Shown here piece after piece: positions 1 through 8,108 of a DNA stretch of 64,000 nt. Each line of letters starts with the position of its first letter. The first letter of the stretch is position 1. Source of the stretch: Palsa-504 sp963839095 (GTDB taxonomy: Bacteria; Actinomycetota; Actinomycetes; Streptosporangiales; Streptosporangiaceae); assembly GCA_963839095.1 (NCBI GenBank), contig CAWIUF010000025.1, positions 1-64,000 of the forward strand, read 5' to 3'. Below the pieces are notes generated by a model. The model ran no database searches, was not told the DNA's origin, and saw only the letters and a list, made by a program, of their open reading frames with translations. The translations under genes were made by a program, and so were the position numbers.

Positions 1-47
1 GGCCGTTCCCGTCCGCTCCGTCGCCGGGCAGCGCAGGGTAAGAATGC

Positions 48-79
48 CGTTCGGCTGTCATGTCTTGATCATCCGAACG
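48..79. terminator. Weak inverted repeat downstream of the MarR gene
   Basis: Seven-base arms CGTTCGG (48-54) and CCGAACG (73-79) are separated by 18 bases, just beyond the stop codon of the minus-strand MarR-like gene. It could be a terminator or simply chance. There is no strong U-tract. Confidence 0.25.
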
Positions 80-115
80 AGCGGCGGACCTGCAGCCGGC
101 CAGCGGAAGCACCCG

Positions 116-457
116 TCACGGTGACCGGCCTTCCAGGTCCTGCACCTGCTGATGCGCCGAGTCGGCCATGGCGGCGATGAATGCGGCGATGACCTGGAGG
201 TCCTGACGACTGAACTGGTCCATGATGGCGTTGGCGCGGGCGCCGAGCGATCCGAAGAAGGCCAGGCCGGTAGCCCGGCCCTGGTCGGTGTAGCGGAGGT
301 GGACGACCCGGTTGCCGGTGGGGTGGTCACGGGCGCGGCGGATGTGGCCGGCCTGTTCGAGCCGGTCGATGACCAGGCTGGCCCCGCCAGAGGACAGGCC
401 GAGATGCTCGCGTAGCCGCCCCGCAGTCAGCGGGGTGTCGCTGCCTTCCGCGCTCAT
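116..457 (-). pseudogene. MarR-family regulator with its N-terminus missing
   Basis: The 113-residue product has the MarR winged helix: a recognition-helix region around LGLSSGGASLVIDRLEQAGH and a wing around RRARDHPTGNRVVHLRYTD, followed by the C-terminal dimerisation helix. MarR proteins are usually about 140-160 residues, and the first dimerisation helix is absent from the ATG used here. The same frame stays open upstream for about 40 codons (reading RLGHAFAEFHQLQPADLRAL) with no ATG or GTG, then meets a stop inside a DUF574-like reading frame. I infer that the true 5' end was replaced. A rare start inside that extension cannot be excluded. It would bind DNA as a dimer; the target is unknown. 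Confidence 0.6.
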
Positions 458-543
458 GATCGCGACCAGGGCGCGCAGGTCGGCGGGCTGCAGCTGGTGG
501 AACTCGGCGAAGGCGTGGCCAAGGCGCGCCGAGTCCGTGCCAT

Positions 544-675
544 AGCGGCGAAATTGTCCTTGCCGCCAAGCCAGTAATCATAAATCCCGGCCGGGTGCGG
601 CACGCCAGCACGCACGTCCGCGGACTCCCAGTCACCATCTGGCGGCCGGCCAGGAACCGTCATCCTCGTCCTCAC
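544..675 (-). pseudogene. N-terminal fragment of a DUF574 SAM-dependent methyltransferase
   Basis: About 44 codons read ...VPHPAGIYDYWLGGKDNFAA, which matches the highly conserved N-terminal signature of the actinobacterial DUF574 / Methyltransf_19 family (P-A-R-x-Y-D-Y-x-L-G-G-K-D-x-F). The similarity ends near base 545 and the rest of the methyltransferase (about 220 residues in the family) is absent. The frame instead runs out of phase into the MarR gene. It is a relic of a recombination event. The family assignment is good; function is lost. Confidence 0.65.
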
Positions 676-843
676 TCACCGTGGGCATGACACCGATGTT
701 GAACATGTACGAGAAGACCGGAGCCAGCTAGCAGCAGGCTCAAGCTTTGCGCGGAATCAGACCTCGCGGACCCTGATCTGCGGTCCGGGGACAACGAGAC
801 CTGTTCGGCGGGCGCCGGGGTTCGGCGGGCGGCCTGCGTCGGT

Positions 844-3800
844 TCACGCGGTGGCCAGGTCGGCCAGCCGGGTGCGCACGCGCTCGGTATCGGGTGCCAT
901 GCCCAGGCGCTGGTAGATCTCCAGGGCCTGGCGCAGGTAGCTGGTGCCGGGCCCCGGCTCGCCCGCCGACAGGTGGCACTGGCCGAGGCCTTCCAGCGCG
1001 ATGGCCTCGTCGTCGGGCTTGTTCAGTTCGCGGTTCATGGTCAGTGCCTGCCGGTAGAGCGTCAGGGCGCGCGGCAGGTCGCTGGCGGCGACGGTAGCGG
1101 CGTAGTGGTTGAGCGCCCAGGCTTCGTTACCGCGGTGGCCGGTCGCGCGGTAGATCTCCAGGGCCCGGGACAGGGTGTCGCCGGCGCCGGCCAGATCCCC
1201 GGACAGGTGCTGCACGGACCCCAGTTCGGTCAGGGCGGTGGCCTCGCCGTCGCGGTGGCCGGTCGCGCGGTGGATCTCCAGGGCCTGGGACAGCGTGTCG
1301 CCGGCTCCGGCCAGATCCCCGGTCATGTACTGCACGATCCCCAGGTCGGTCAGGGCGTTGGCCTCGCCGCTGCGGTTACCGGTCGCGCGGTGGATCTCCA
1401 GGGCCCGGGACAGCGCGTCGCCGGCCCCGGCCAGATCCCCGGACAGGGACTGCACGCGCCCCAGTTCGGCCAGGGCGGTGGCCTCGCCGTCGCGGTTACC
1501 GGTCGCGCGGTGGATCTCCAGGGCCTGGGACAGGGCGTCGCCGCGCTCCGGCCAGATCCCCGGACAGGTGCTGCACGGACCCCAGTTCGGTCAGGGCGTT
1601 GGCCTCGCCGTCGCGGTTACCGGTCGCGCGGTGGATCTCCAGGGCCCGGGACAGGGCGTCGCCGGCTCCGGCCAGATCCCCGCACAGGCACTGCACGATC
1701 CCCAGTTCGGTCAGGGCGGTGGCCTCACCGTCGCGGTAGCCGGTTGCGCGGTGGATCTCCAGGGCCCGGGACAGGGCGTCGCCGGCCCCGGGCAGATCCC
1801 CGGACAGGTGCTGCACGAACCCCAGGTCGGTCAGGGCGTTGGCGTGGGCGGCGGGGTGTGCGTGGCGTTTGGCGGTTTCGGCGGCGGCCTGATGCACCTC
1901 GATGGCATGGATGAAGGGGCCGTCGGTGCGCAGGATCACGGCCAGGCCCGCGGCCAGGGCTAGGGCGTGCCCGTGCAGGTCGTGGGTGCGAGCGTGGATG
2001 CGGGCGGCCTCGAGGTTGTCGCGTTCGGTGCGCAGCCAGGCCCGGGCGGCCTCGGGGCCGGGCAGGGCAGGTGCACGGGCGGGGGCGGGGCCACCGGGTT
2101 CGGGCCTCGGGTAGCGCGCGATGGAGATCGAGGCCCTCTGGGCGGTGTGCGCATAGTAGTGCAGCAGCCGGTCCAGGGCGCGGTCGCGGTCGGGGTCGGT
2201 GGCGGCCAGGGCCAGGGCGTGGGCACGCAGCAGATCGTGCAGCCGGTAGCGACCCGGGGCGTACGCGGTCAGCAGGTTGTGGTCCACCAAGTCCTCCAGC
2301 CACCCGGTGACAGCCGCCGGGTCCCCCTCCAGCAGGGCCGCAGCGGCGTAGGCGTCCAGATCGGGGCCGGGGATCAGCCCGAGACGGCGCCACAGGCGCC
2401 GCTGCTGTTCGCCGAGGCTCGCGTAGGACAGGTCGAACACGGCCGAAAGGTCGCGCTCCCCGTCGGACAGCGCCTGGACACGCCGGTGCTGCTCGCGCAG
2501 CAGACCGGCCAGGTGCCCCAGGCCCCAGGACGGGCGATGGCGCAACAGCGCGGCAGCGATGCGCAGCGCCAATGGCAGGTACCCGCACAGTCCGGCGACC
2601 TCGCCCAGCAGCGGATCGTCCGCCGGGAGGCGGTCGCCTCCGGCCACCGCGCGCAGTAGCGCGGCGGCGTCCGCTGCCGGCAGCAGGTCCAGCGACACGA
2701 TACGGGCGTCGTCCAGGCCCTTGAGCCGGCGCCGGCTGGTGACCAGCACCAGGCACGGGCCGCCGGGTAGCAGCGGGCGTACCTGCGCCTCGGCGGCGGC
2801 ATTGTCCAGCACGATCAGGGTCCTGGTGCCGGCCAGCTGCTGGCGGTAGAGCGCAGCGGCCTGCTCGGTGTCTTCCGGGATCCGTTCCGGGGGCACGCCC
2901 AGGGCCCGCAGCAGCCAGGTAAGGGCCTCGTGCGCGGTGCGCAGCCGGTGGCCCTGGGTGTAGCCGTGCAGGTCGATGAACAGCTGCCCGTCCGGGAACT
3001 TTCCGGCCAGCCGGTGCGCCGCGTGGATGGCCAGGGCGGTCTTGCCGATCCCGGCCATCCCGTCGATCGCCGAGATCACCACCGTGCCGCCGGCCGTGGC
3101 TGCCTCTTCCGACAGGTCGGCGAGCGCGTCTAGTTCGGCCTGCCGGCCGGTGAAGTGCCGCACCGCGGCGGGAAGCTGCCGTGGCACCGTTGCCCGGGCC
3201 GGGGGTGGGGGCGGGGGCGTGAGCAGTTCCGGATCCCCGGACAAGATCTTTTCGTGAAGATCGCGCAGTTCGGGTCCGGGTTCGACGCCCAGCTCCCCGA
3301 CCAGCACCCGGCGGGCATCCTGGTATGCGGCGAGCGCTTCGGCCCGGCGCCCGCATCGGTACAGGGCGAGCATAAGCAGGGCGTGCAGGTGCTCGCGCAG
3401 CGGCTGGGCACGGGCCAGCTGCCGCAGGTCGGTGATCACGTCGGCGTGACCGCCCAGCTGAAGGTCCGCGCCGATCCGTATCTCCAGCGCCTGCAGCCGC
3501 AGCTCAGCCAGCCGGGGGATCTCCCGCAGCGCCAGCACCTCGGAGTCCACGTCGGCGAGCGGCTGACCACGCCACAGCGACAGTGCCGCTTGCGCCCGGG
3601 CCGCCGCCTGGTCCCAGGCGGCGTCGCGTTCGGCGGCCTGCGCGGACCTCAGCATGGCCTCGAACCGGGACACGTCCAGTTCCCCGGGGTCCAGGCTGAT
3701 CCGGTAGCCGCGCGGTGCGGTGCTGATACGAGTGCGGCCGGCGTCGCCCAGTGCCTGCCGTAGCCGCCTGACGTGGTTGCGTATCGTCACGTTCGCCGAC

Positions 3801-3994
3801 GGCGGCGGCGAGGCGGGACCCCACAGGATCTCGGCGAGTTCCTCGGTAGGCACCACCCGGCCGGCGTCCAGCAGCAGCGCCGCCAGTACCGTACGCTGCC
3901 TGCCCTGCCGCACCGGCATACCCACTCCGGCGCACCGCACGGTGAGCGGCCCGAGCAAGCTGAACTCCATCTCAGCAGCCATCACGGCCCTCAT
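844..3994 (-). CDS. SARP-type regulator: BTAD, NB-ARC and TPR domains (one frameshift)
   Basis: A large AfsR/SARP-like STAND regulator. The N-terminus (from MEFSLLGPLTV) is an OmpR-like winged helix, followed by the BTAD helical domain (about residues 100-250). An NB-ARC ATPase comes next, with Walker A GMAGIGKT near residue 315 and a Walker B-like TLIVLDN. C-terminal TPR repeats of 40 residues follow. Such proteins bind direct repeats upstream of secondary-metabolism genes, with ATP and the TPRs controlling activity. No biosynthetic genes adjoin it. The frame changes near 1541-1546, inside a TPR unit, where one extra base is present compared with sister repeats; total length is 3n+1. Beyond it the protein ends ...RTRLADLATA. 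The start could also be the internal ATG at 3970. Confidence 0.8.
1141..1861 (-). repeat. Six near-identical 120-bp tandem repeats encoding TPR units
   Basis: The motif GTCGCGCGGTGGATCTCCAG (with small variations) recurs at 1141, 1261, 1381, 1501, 1622 and 1742. Spacings are 120, 120, 120, 121 and 120 bases. Each unit encodes a 40-residue TPR with the core GDLAGAGDALSRALEIHRAT. The single 121-base interval locates the frameshift of the host gene to the unit between 1501 and 1622. Confidence 0.92.
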
Positions 3995-4304
3995 ACCACG
4001 CGACGAAAGCGGCCCCCAGCTACATCCACGCTACTCGGGTGCTACCCGCCACGGAGAAGGTTTGACGCGGGAAGTCGGCGGCCGTGCCATCGAGGGCGGT
4101 ACCCCGTTGCTGATCACCTGGCGCAACAGCGCCGCCATCGAGAAAGGGGGATCGTCGGCCAGTACCCGGTCAGGCGCGACATTGGCGAGCGCGCCGTTGC
4201 CCCTGCCAACCTGGCATGGCCGAAAGCTACCAGCTTAGGCCCTGAATGCAGGTCAACAGTTATCTAACGTGCATAAAAGGAAAATCAGAGGTAAAGGAGC
4301 CGTC
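3995..4304. other. Intergenic region without a recognised gene
   Basis: About 310 bases between the divergent SARP regulator and the small secreted-protein gene. Plus-strand frames stay open across part of it but match nothing I know. The final 60 bases are comparatively AT-rich and probably hold the promoter of the secreted protein. Confidence 0.4.
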
Positions 4305-4847
4305 ATGTTCATCAGGCCGAAGTTCATTATGCTGGCAGCAGCTTCTGCACTGACGCTGCTGGTAACGACAGCAGGCGCCGCGCAAGCAGTAACATCAGGA
4401 AATGCCCAGGTCAGGACGGCGGCTGCAGGCAGCTCAGGCGCCAGGCTTGCACCGAAATCTGCAGTTGCCCCTGCAATCGCAGGCAGCCCGGAAATCGTTG
4501 TCACATGCGGCCTGAAGGGCGACCTCCCCGTAGTCAACCCTGGTGCAGGTAAAGTAACTGGAGTAGGTTACATTACTGGGTGCGCTCCGGAGCAGCCTCA
4601 GGGATGCTCGGTGCAAACAGATGTTGAGGTATTCAACATCGAGACGCAGGCATGGGTCATCGCCGCGGAAGGGCCGATAGAACATGGCCCGTCTTGCACG
4701 GGCCTGAGGTCAACAGCACACGGTACCTGCGAGTACAGAAGCGTAATTCACCAATTCCGCACCGTTACCATAGGCACGGTCTTGCAGGACGGCAGCACTG
4801 GCACCGCGCATTACTACAGCGGCGAGCGTGGCTACCACTGTTATTAA
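4305..4847 (+). CDS. Small secreted cysteine-containing protein, unknown function
   Basis: A 180-residue protein with a classical Sec signal peptide: a short basic start MFIRPK, a hydrophobic core around MLAAASALTLLVTTAG and a likely cut after AQA near residue 28. The mature part holds several cysteines (TCGLKGD, GYITGCAP, QGCSVQ, PSCTGL, HGTCEY and a C-terminal CY), suggesting disulfides outside the cell. The ATG at 4305 is preceded by AAAGGAG at 4293-4299; an in-frame upstream GTG at 4269 lacks such a site. Its GC content and codon use look lower than those of its neighbours, hinting at recent acquisition. I do not recognise the family. Confidence 0.7.
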   Translation: MFIRPKFIMLAAASALTLLVTTAGAAQAVTSGNAQVRTAAAGSSGARLAPKSAVAPAIAGSPEIVVTCGLKGDLPVVNPGAGKVTGVGYITGCAPEQPQGCSVQTDVEVFNIETQAWVIAAEGPIEHGPSCTGLRSTAHGTCEYRSVIHQFRTVTIGTVLQDGSTGTAHYYSGERGYHCY

Positions 4848-5426
4848 ACGAGAACCAAGCTTGGTCAGTGCAGGCGGCCTCGTGCAGAGCCCGTCTGCAC
4901 TTGCCAGCCTGATCGGCAGCGGTGTTGATAAGCCTAAGAGCGACAGCTCCTGCTACTGCCGGCCGATAGGTACAGGCACGGCGCTGATCCAGCGCGCCGT
5001 CCACCTGACTTTTATCAGATTAGTGCGCACCGTCCGGTCGCTTGATGAGGGTGATTGCGTCACGGAGGTCAGGTGGTAGGCGGCGAGGTTGGTGGGGTGG
5101 CCCCTGTGCCTGGCCAGGGGCGCCTGGCCGGGCCTCTAGTCGCGGTTCACCAGGTTCTGGCCGGCGGCCAGGGTGATGAACGGTTCCGCTTGACCGGGAT
5201 GAGTCCGGCGGCGGTTTTCCCGGCCTTGGCGATCTTGCTCATCGGTCCCGCGCAGGGTGCGGCGGCCGCGGTCAGCGCGGTACTGACGGTCCTGTCATGG
5301 TCCCGGCTCCCCGCGCTTAATCTGCTCAGAACGGCTGGAGAGGCAGCCGGCCGGGCTCGCGACCGAGCTGCCGGCTGCCTGAGGGAGGGCCGGCACTGCT
5401 GAGACGTCGCGGCAATGGCCGCGGCG
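4848..5426. other. Gene-poor stretch with one copy of a 70-bp direct repeat
   Basis: About 580 bases between the secreted-protein gene and the anti-sigma-like gene. It contains the first copy of the 70-bp repeat (4935-5004). On the minus strand a short reading of the type MSKIAKAGKTAAGLIPVKRN appears near 5250 but is broken by a frame change. I see no intact gene. Confidence 0.45.
4935..5004 (+). repeat. 70-bp direct repeat, copy A
   Basis: Identical over 70 bases to 7483-7552, starting TAAGAGCGACAGCTCC and ending CGCGCCGTCCAC. The flanking bases differ on both sides. The pair brackets the sigma/anti-sigma locus in direct orientation. Confidence 0.93.
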
Positions 5427-6608
5427 TCAGCCGAGGAAGATTAGCGGTACTTCCTGCAGCACGTGCCCGGCGGCGTCGTAAGTGATCACGATGGTGTCGA
5501 AACCATCCGGCATACGCTCGATGGGACCTACGGGTCCGCAGATCCTGATGCCGCTCCCGGGCCAGCCCGGCCGGGTGGCCGTGCTGTACTGCTTCCCGTC
5601 CGCCAGCCGGATCGTCACCCGGGCGGCATCCGCCGGCGCGTACCCAAACCAGTACGCCGGTCCGTGCCCCAGGATGTTCATACTCAGCGGGGCCCGGCTG
5701 ACGGGCACGGGCAGCTGGCCGAGGATCTGGCCCGGGAAAATGGAGCTGCCTCCCCACCAGTACCCGATCTGGCCGCCGCCGATGCGGTAGGCCGTCACCC
5801 ACTGGCCGGCGTACTCGTAGATCTTGATGCCGCCGCTGCCCGGGCGGGCCGGGGTGGCGAAGTTATCGGATGGCAGGTTCAGGTGCGCCACCTCACGGCC
5901 CGCCGCATCGCCGAAGACGAGCCGGACGGCCAGGTCCGGTGAGTAGGTAATCGCCCAGACCTTGTCCGGCGCGCCGCGGGCGGCCCTGACCACCCCGGCC
6001 ACCGTGTGGCCACCCGGCAGCACGGCTCGGACCGACGTGACCTGCGGAGCGGCCACACCGATACGGATCCAGCCCGACCCGTCCGCGGCGGCGGCGTGCG
6101 CGAGCGCGCCGGCGGGCAGGGTCCCGGACGTGCAGCCGGAGTAGCCGTCGTAGACCCCGCCCTGGTTGTACTGGCACAGCGCGAGCCCCAGCCGCGCATA
6201 TCCAGGCAGGTGGCCGAACCACAGGAAATCCCGGACCGTGTGATGGTCAGCGGGCAGCGTCAGCCGGGTGAACGGGGTCACCGGGGGGATCTGCTGGATC
6301 ACGTACTTAGCCGCCCCCGGCGGCTTCGGGCCGACGTTCTGCGTCGCGGGTGGTGCGGCTGGCCGGCTCGGGCTAGCGTGGTGGCCGCCCAGTCCGCCGG
6401 TCACCGCGGTGGCAGTCAGCACGACGGCGACCACCGCGACCGCCGCGGCCACGGGGATGGCCAGCCCGGCCGGGAGCCAGCCCGGCCAGCTCAGCCGGAG
6501 CCGGCGGTGGCTGCGCGCGACGGTCTTGTCCCAGGCTTCCGGGTCGATGGGAGTGTCCACGGCCCGTTCGGCCAGATAAGTACGGAGCTGATCCTCCAGC
6601 GCGTTCAT
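5427..6608 (-). CDS. Membrane-anchored protein paired with the sigma factor (anti-sigma-like)
   Basis: The 393-residue protein has a cytoplasmic N-terminus (LEDQLRTYLAERAVDTPIDP), a single transmembrane segment near residues 45-70 (IPVAAAVAVVAVVLTATAV), a Pro/Ala-rich linker and a long extracytoplasmic domain of unknown fold. Its ATG overlaps the TGA of the upstream sigma gene (ATGA), so the two are translationally coupled. This topology and position are typical of membrane proteins that gate SigE-family sigma factors in actinomycetes. No zinc-binding HxxxCxxC anti-sigma motif is visible, so an anti-sigma role is an inference from context. The in-frame ORF extends upstream to 7130, but that part is antisense-free overlap with the sigma gene in another frame. 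Confidence 0.7.
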   Translation of the reverse strand: MNALEDQLRTYLAERAVDTPIDPEAWDKTVARSHRRLRLSWPGWLPAGLAIPVAAAVAVVAVVLTATAVTGGLGGHHASPSRPAAPPATQNVGPKPPGAAKYVIQQIPPVTPFTRLTLPADHHTVRDFLWFGHLPGYARLGLALCQYNQGGVYDGYSGCTSGTLPAGALAHAAAADGSGWIRIGVAAPQVTSVRAVLPGGHTVAGVVRAARGAPDKVWAITYSPDLAVRLVFGDAAGREVAHLNLPSDNFATPARPGSGGIKIYEYAGQWVTAYRIGGGQIGYWWGGSSIFPGQILGQLPVPVSRAPLSMNILGHGPAYWFGYAPADAARVTIRLADGKQYSTATRPGWPGSGIRICGPVGPIERMPDGFDTIVITYDAAGHVLQEVPLIFLG

Positions 6609-7117
6609 AGCTTTCCCTCCAGCGCCTGGCCGAGCGCGTCCAGCCCGCGGCTTACCTGTGCTTTGACGGTGCCCACCGATACGCCCATCGCGGCGGCGAT
6701 CTCCCGCTCGGGCAGGTCGAGCCAGTACCGCAGCACGATGGCCTCCCGCCGCCGGGCCGGCAGGGCAGCCAGCGCGGCGCGGAGCTCGCGGCGGTCTTCG
6801 CGGACCATAACCGCGTGCTCGGACGACGCCTCGTCCTGCCCCGCCGGGGTCCGCAGCCGGGCGACCCGCAGGTGCCGGTGCCGGTTGCGGACCAGGTTGC
6901 AGACCGTGGCGCGGACGTACGCCAGGGCCGCGTCGGGATCGTGCAGCGACCCGGCCTTCCTGAGAAGCCGGGCGAACGCCTCCTGCGCGATGTCCTCGGG
7001 ATCGTCGGCGCCGAGGAGGTTCGCCAGCCGTACCATCTCCGGGTACCGTGCGCGGAACAAGCCGCTCACCAGTACCGCCCCTGTCGGCGGCGGTACGGCC
7101 CGCTGCACATCTGTCAT
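6605..7117 (-). CDS. ECF-like RNA polymerase sigma factor (SigE-type)
   Basis: A 170-residue group 4 sigma factor. Region 2 spans roughly residues 20-85 (LFRARYPEMVRLANLLGADD then AYVRATVCNLVRNRHRH) and region 4 spans 115-165 (LPARRREAIVLRYWLDLPE, with the HTH AAAMGVSVGTVKAQVSRGL). There is no region 1 or 3. It directs core polymerase to a dedicated promoter set, usually under control of the membrane protein encoded immediately downstream and overlapping by four bases. The ATG at 7117 was chosen because upstream in-frame sequence lacks homology. The locus may be autoregulated, but I could not identify a promoter confidently. Confidence 0.88.
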   Translation of the reverse strand: MTDVQRAVPPPTGAVLVSGLFRARYPEMVRLANLLGADDPEDIAQEAFARLLRKAGSLHDPDAALAYVRATVCNLVRNRHRHLRVARLRTPAGQDEASSEHAVMVREDRRELRAALAALPARRREAIVLRYWLDLPEREIAAAMGVSVGTVKAQVSRGLDALGQALEGKL

Positions 7118-7228
7118 GCCCCTGAGACACCCTGGCGGCCGAAAGGTTGACGCCCGTCGCGGGCCGGTTTCTGACCAGCCGCGGCGCTTCGCATGCGTGC
7201 CGCGGCGCTAGTTTCCAGGACCGACGGC

Positions 7229-7378
7229 ATGGACATGAAGCTGGAACTGGTCCCCGTGCCGGTCACCGACGTCGATCGCGCCAAGGCCTTCTACGTCAAC
7301 CAGGTCGTTTCCAAATTCGACCACGACCACCAGGTGCCGAGCAGACGTAGCCATCAGATGAGACTAGGACCCGGTTAG
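7229..7378 (+). pseudogene. 5' fragment of a VOC/glyoxalase-family gene
   Basis: The start MDMKLELVPVPVTDVDRAKA followed by FYVNQ is a textbook first beta-alpha unit of the vicinal oxygen chelate superfamily. Similarity stops near base 7340 and the frame ends at 7378, so about two thirds of the usual 120-residue protein is missing. It abuts the degraded region that carries repeat copy B. Non-functional relic. Confidence 0.6.
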
Positions 7379-7482
7379 TGCGCAAATCCACCCGGGTATC
7401 GGCCAGTAAACCCGCAGGCCACAACGCCATAACGCCATAACGCCATAACCAAGAAAACCCCAACCTGGCGACAAAAGTCAGG

Positions 7483-7552
7483 TAAGAGCGACAGCTCCTG
7501 CTACTGCCGGCCGATAGGTACAGGCACGGCGCTGATCCAGCGCGCCGTCCAC
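7483..7552 (+). repeat. 70-bp direct repeat, copy B
   Basis: Identical to 4935-5004. It lies at the 3' edge of a WD40-like relic on the minus strand, whose terminal codons (ARWISAVPVPIGRQ then stop) fall inside the repeat. The same codons occur in copy A, so copy A may be a duplicated tail of that gene. Confidence 0.93.
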
Positions 7553-7745
7553 GACGGCTGCCTGAGACTAAGGCCAGCAGAGGAGCCAGGGCCGCCCACC
7601 TGCCCGGACCCGCGCCGGCGGGTGATGCCCGCCCGCAGGCGCAGGGCCCCGTCCGGGCTGAACGCCACGCTCATCATGGCGCTCGTTTTTCGCGTCCGGG
7701 GGGCCGTGCAGGGTACGCACCAGCGCGCCGCTGGCGGTACAGCTG
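7501..7745 (-). pseudogene. Relic of a WD40-repeat protein
   Basis: On the minus strand one frame reads TSCTASGALVRTLHGPPDAKN and the adjacent frame reads MMSVAFSPDGALRLRAG. V-A-F-S-P-D-G is the conserved WD40 strand signature and L-V-R-T-L-x-G is the preceding unit. The frame switch and the lack of further blades show that only about two blades remain. The tail ends within the 70-bp repeat. Confidence 0.5.
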
Positions 7746-7880
7746 GTGAACTCCTCCCAGGCCAGGAACCTGCCGGGACGGCCGAAGACCGACAAGGAGG
7801 ACGCGCGGCTGACCGAGATGGGGATGCTACGGTCCTCGTTCGTGCCGCCGTCACAGATCCGGGCGGCGCTTGCCACAGGG
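7746..7880 (+). pseudogene. Internal fragment of an IS110-family transposase
   Basis: The plus-strand reading NLPGRPKTDKEDARLTEMG followed by LLRSSFVPPSQIR-like residues matches the DEDD transposase core of IS110 elements, in which KTDxxDA supplies the last two catalytic aspartates. Those two aspartates are kept, but the flanking N-terminal Asp/Glu and the C-terminal domain are absent. The long frame that continues to 9188 is antisense to lacI and is not coding. Confidence 0.6.
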
Positions 7881-8108
7881 TTATCTCACCATTCCCGGAC
7901 CTGCGGTCAGGGCAAGCGGGCTGAGGTGGTTATTTCTTGGTCAGACCGCTCACTACGTGGGCTCATTGAAGGCGGCACCAACCAGGAGACTCCCGTCTAT
8001 AACCAGCCGACCTGCCCCGGGAAATCGCACGTCGTGGCAATGATGGTTAGCGTGGGACCCCGCTCGGGACCTGATCCATCAGTCACCCGAGACGAGCCGC
8101 GCCCGTCG

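Larger units (their letters stand above)
7379..8108. other. Degraded region between the VOC fragment and lacI
   Basis: No intact gene. It holds a short ATAACGCC microrepeat at about 7424-7450, repeat copy B, a WD40 relic, an IS110 relic and about 230 bases (7880-8108) in which I see nothing. Confidence 0.5.

Noticed and set aside
844..3994. A secondary-metabolite cluster suggested by the SARP regulator
   Set aside because: No polyketide, peptide-synthetase, terpene or RiPP genes occur within 20 kb, so the regulator stands alone here.
4935..7552. A composite transposon bounded by the 70-bp repeats
   Set aside because: The repeats are direct, lack terminal inverted repeats and a transposase between them, and look like copies of a gene tail.
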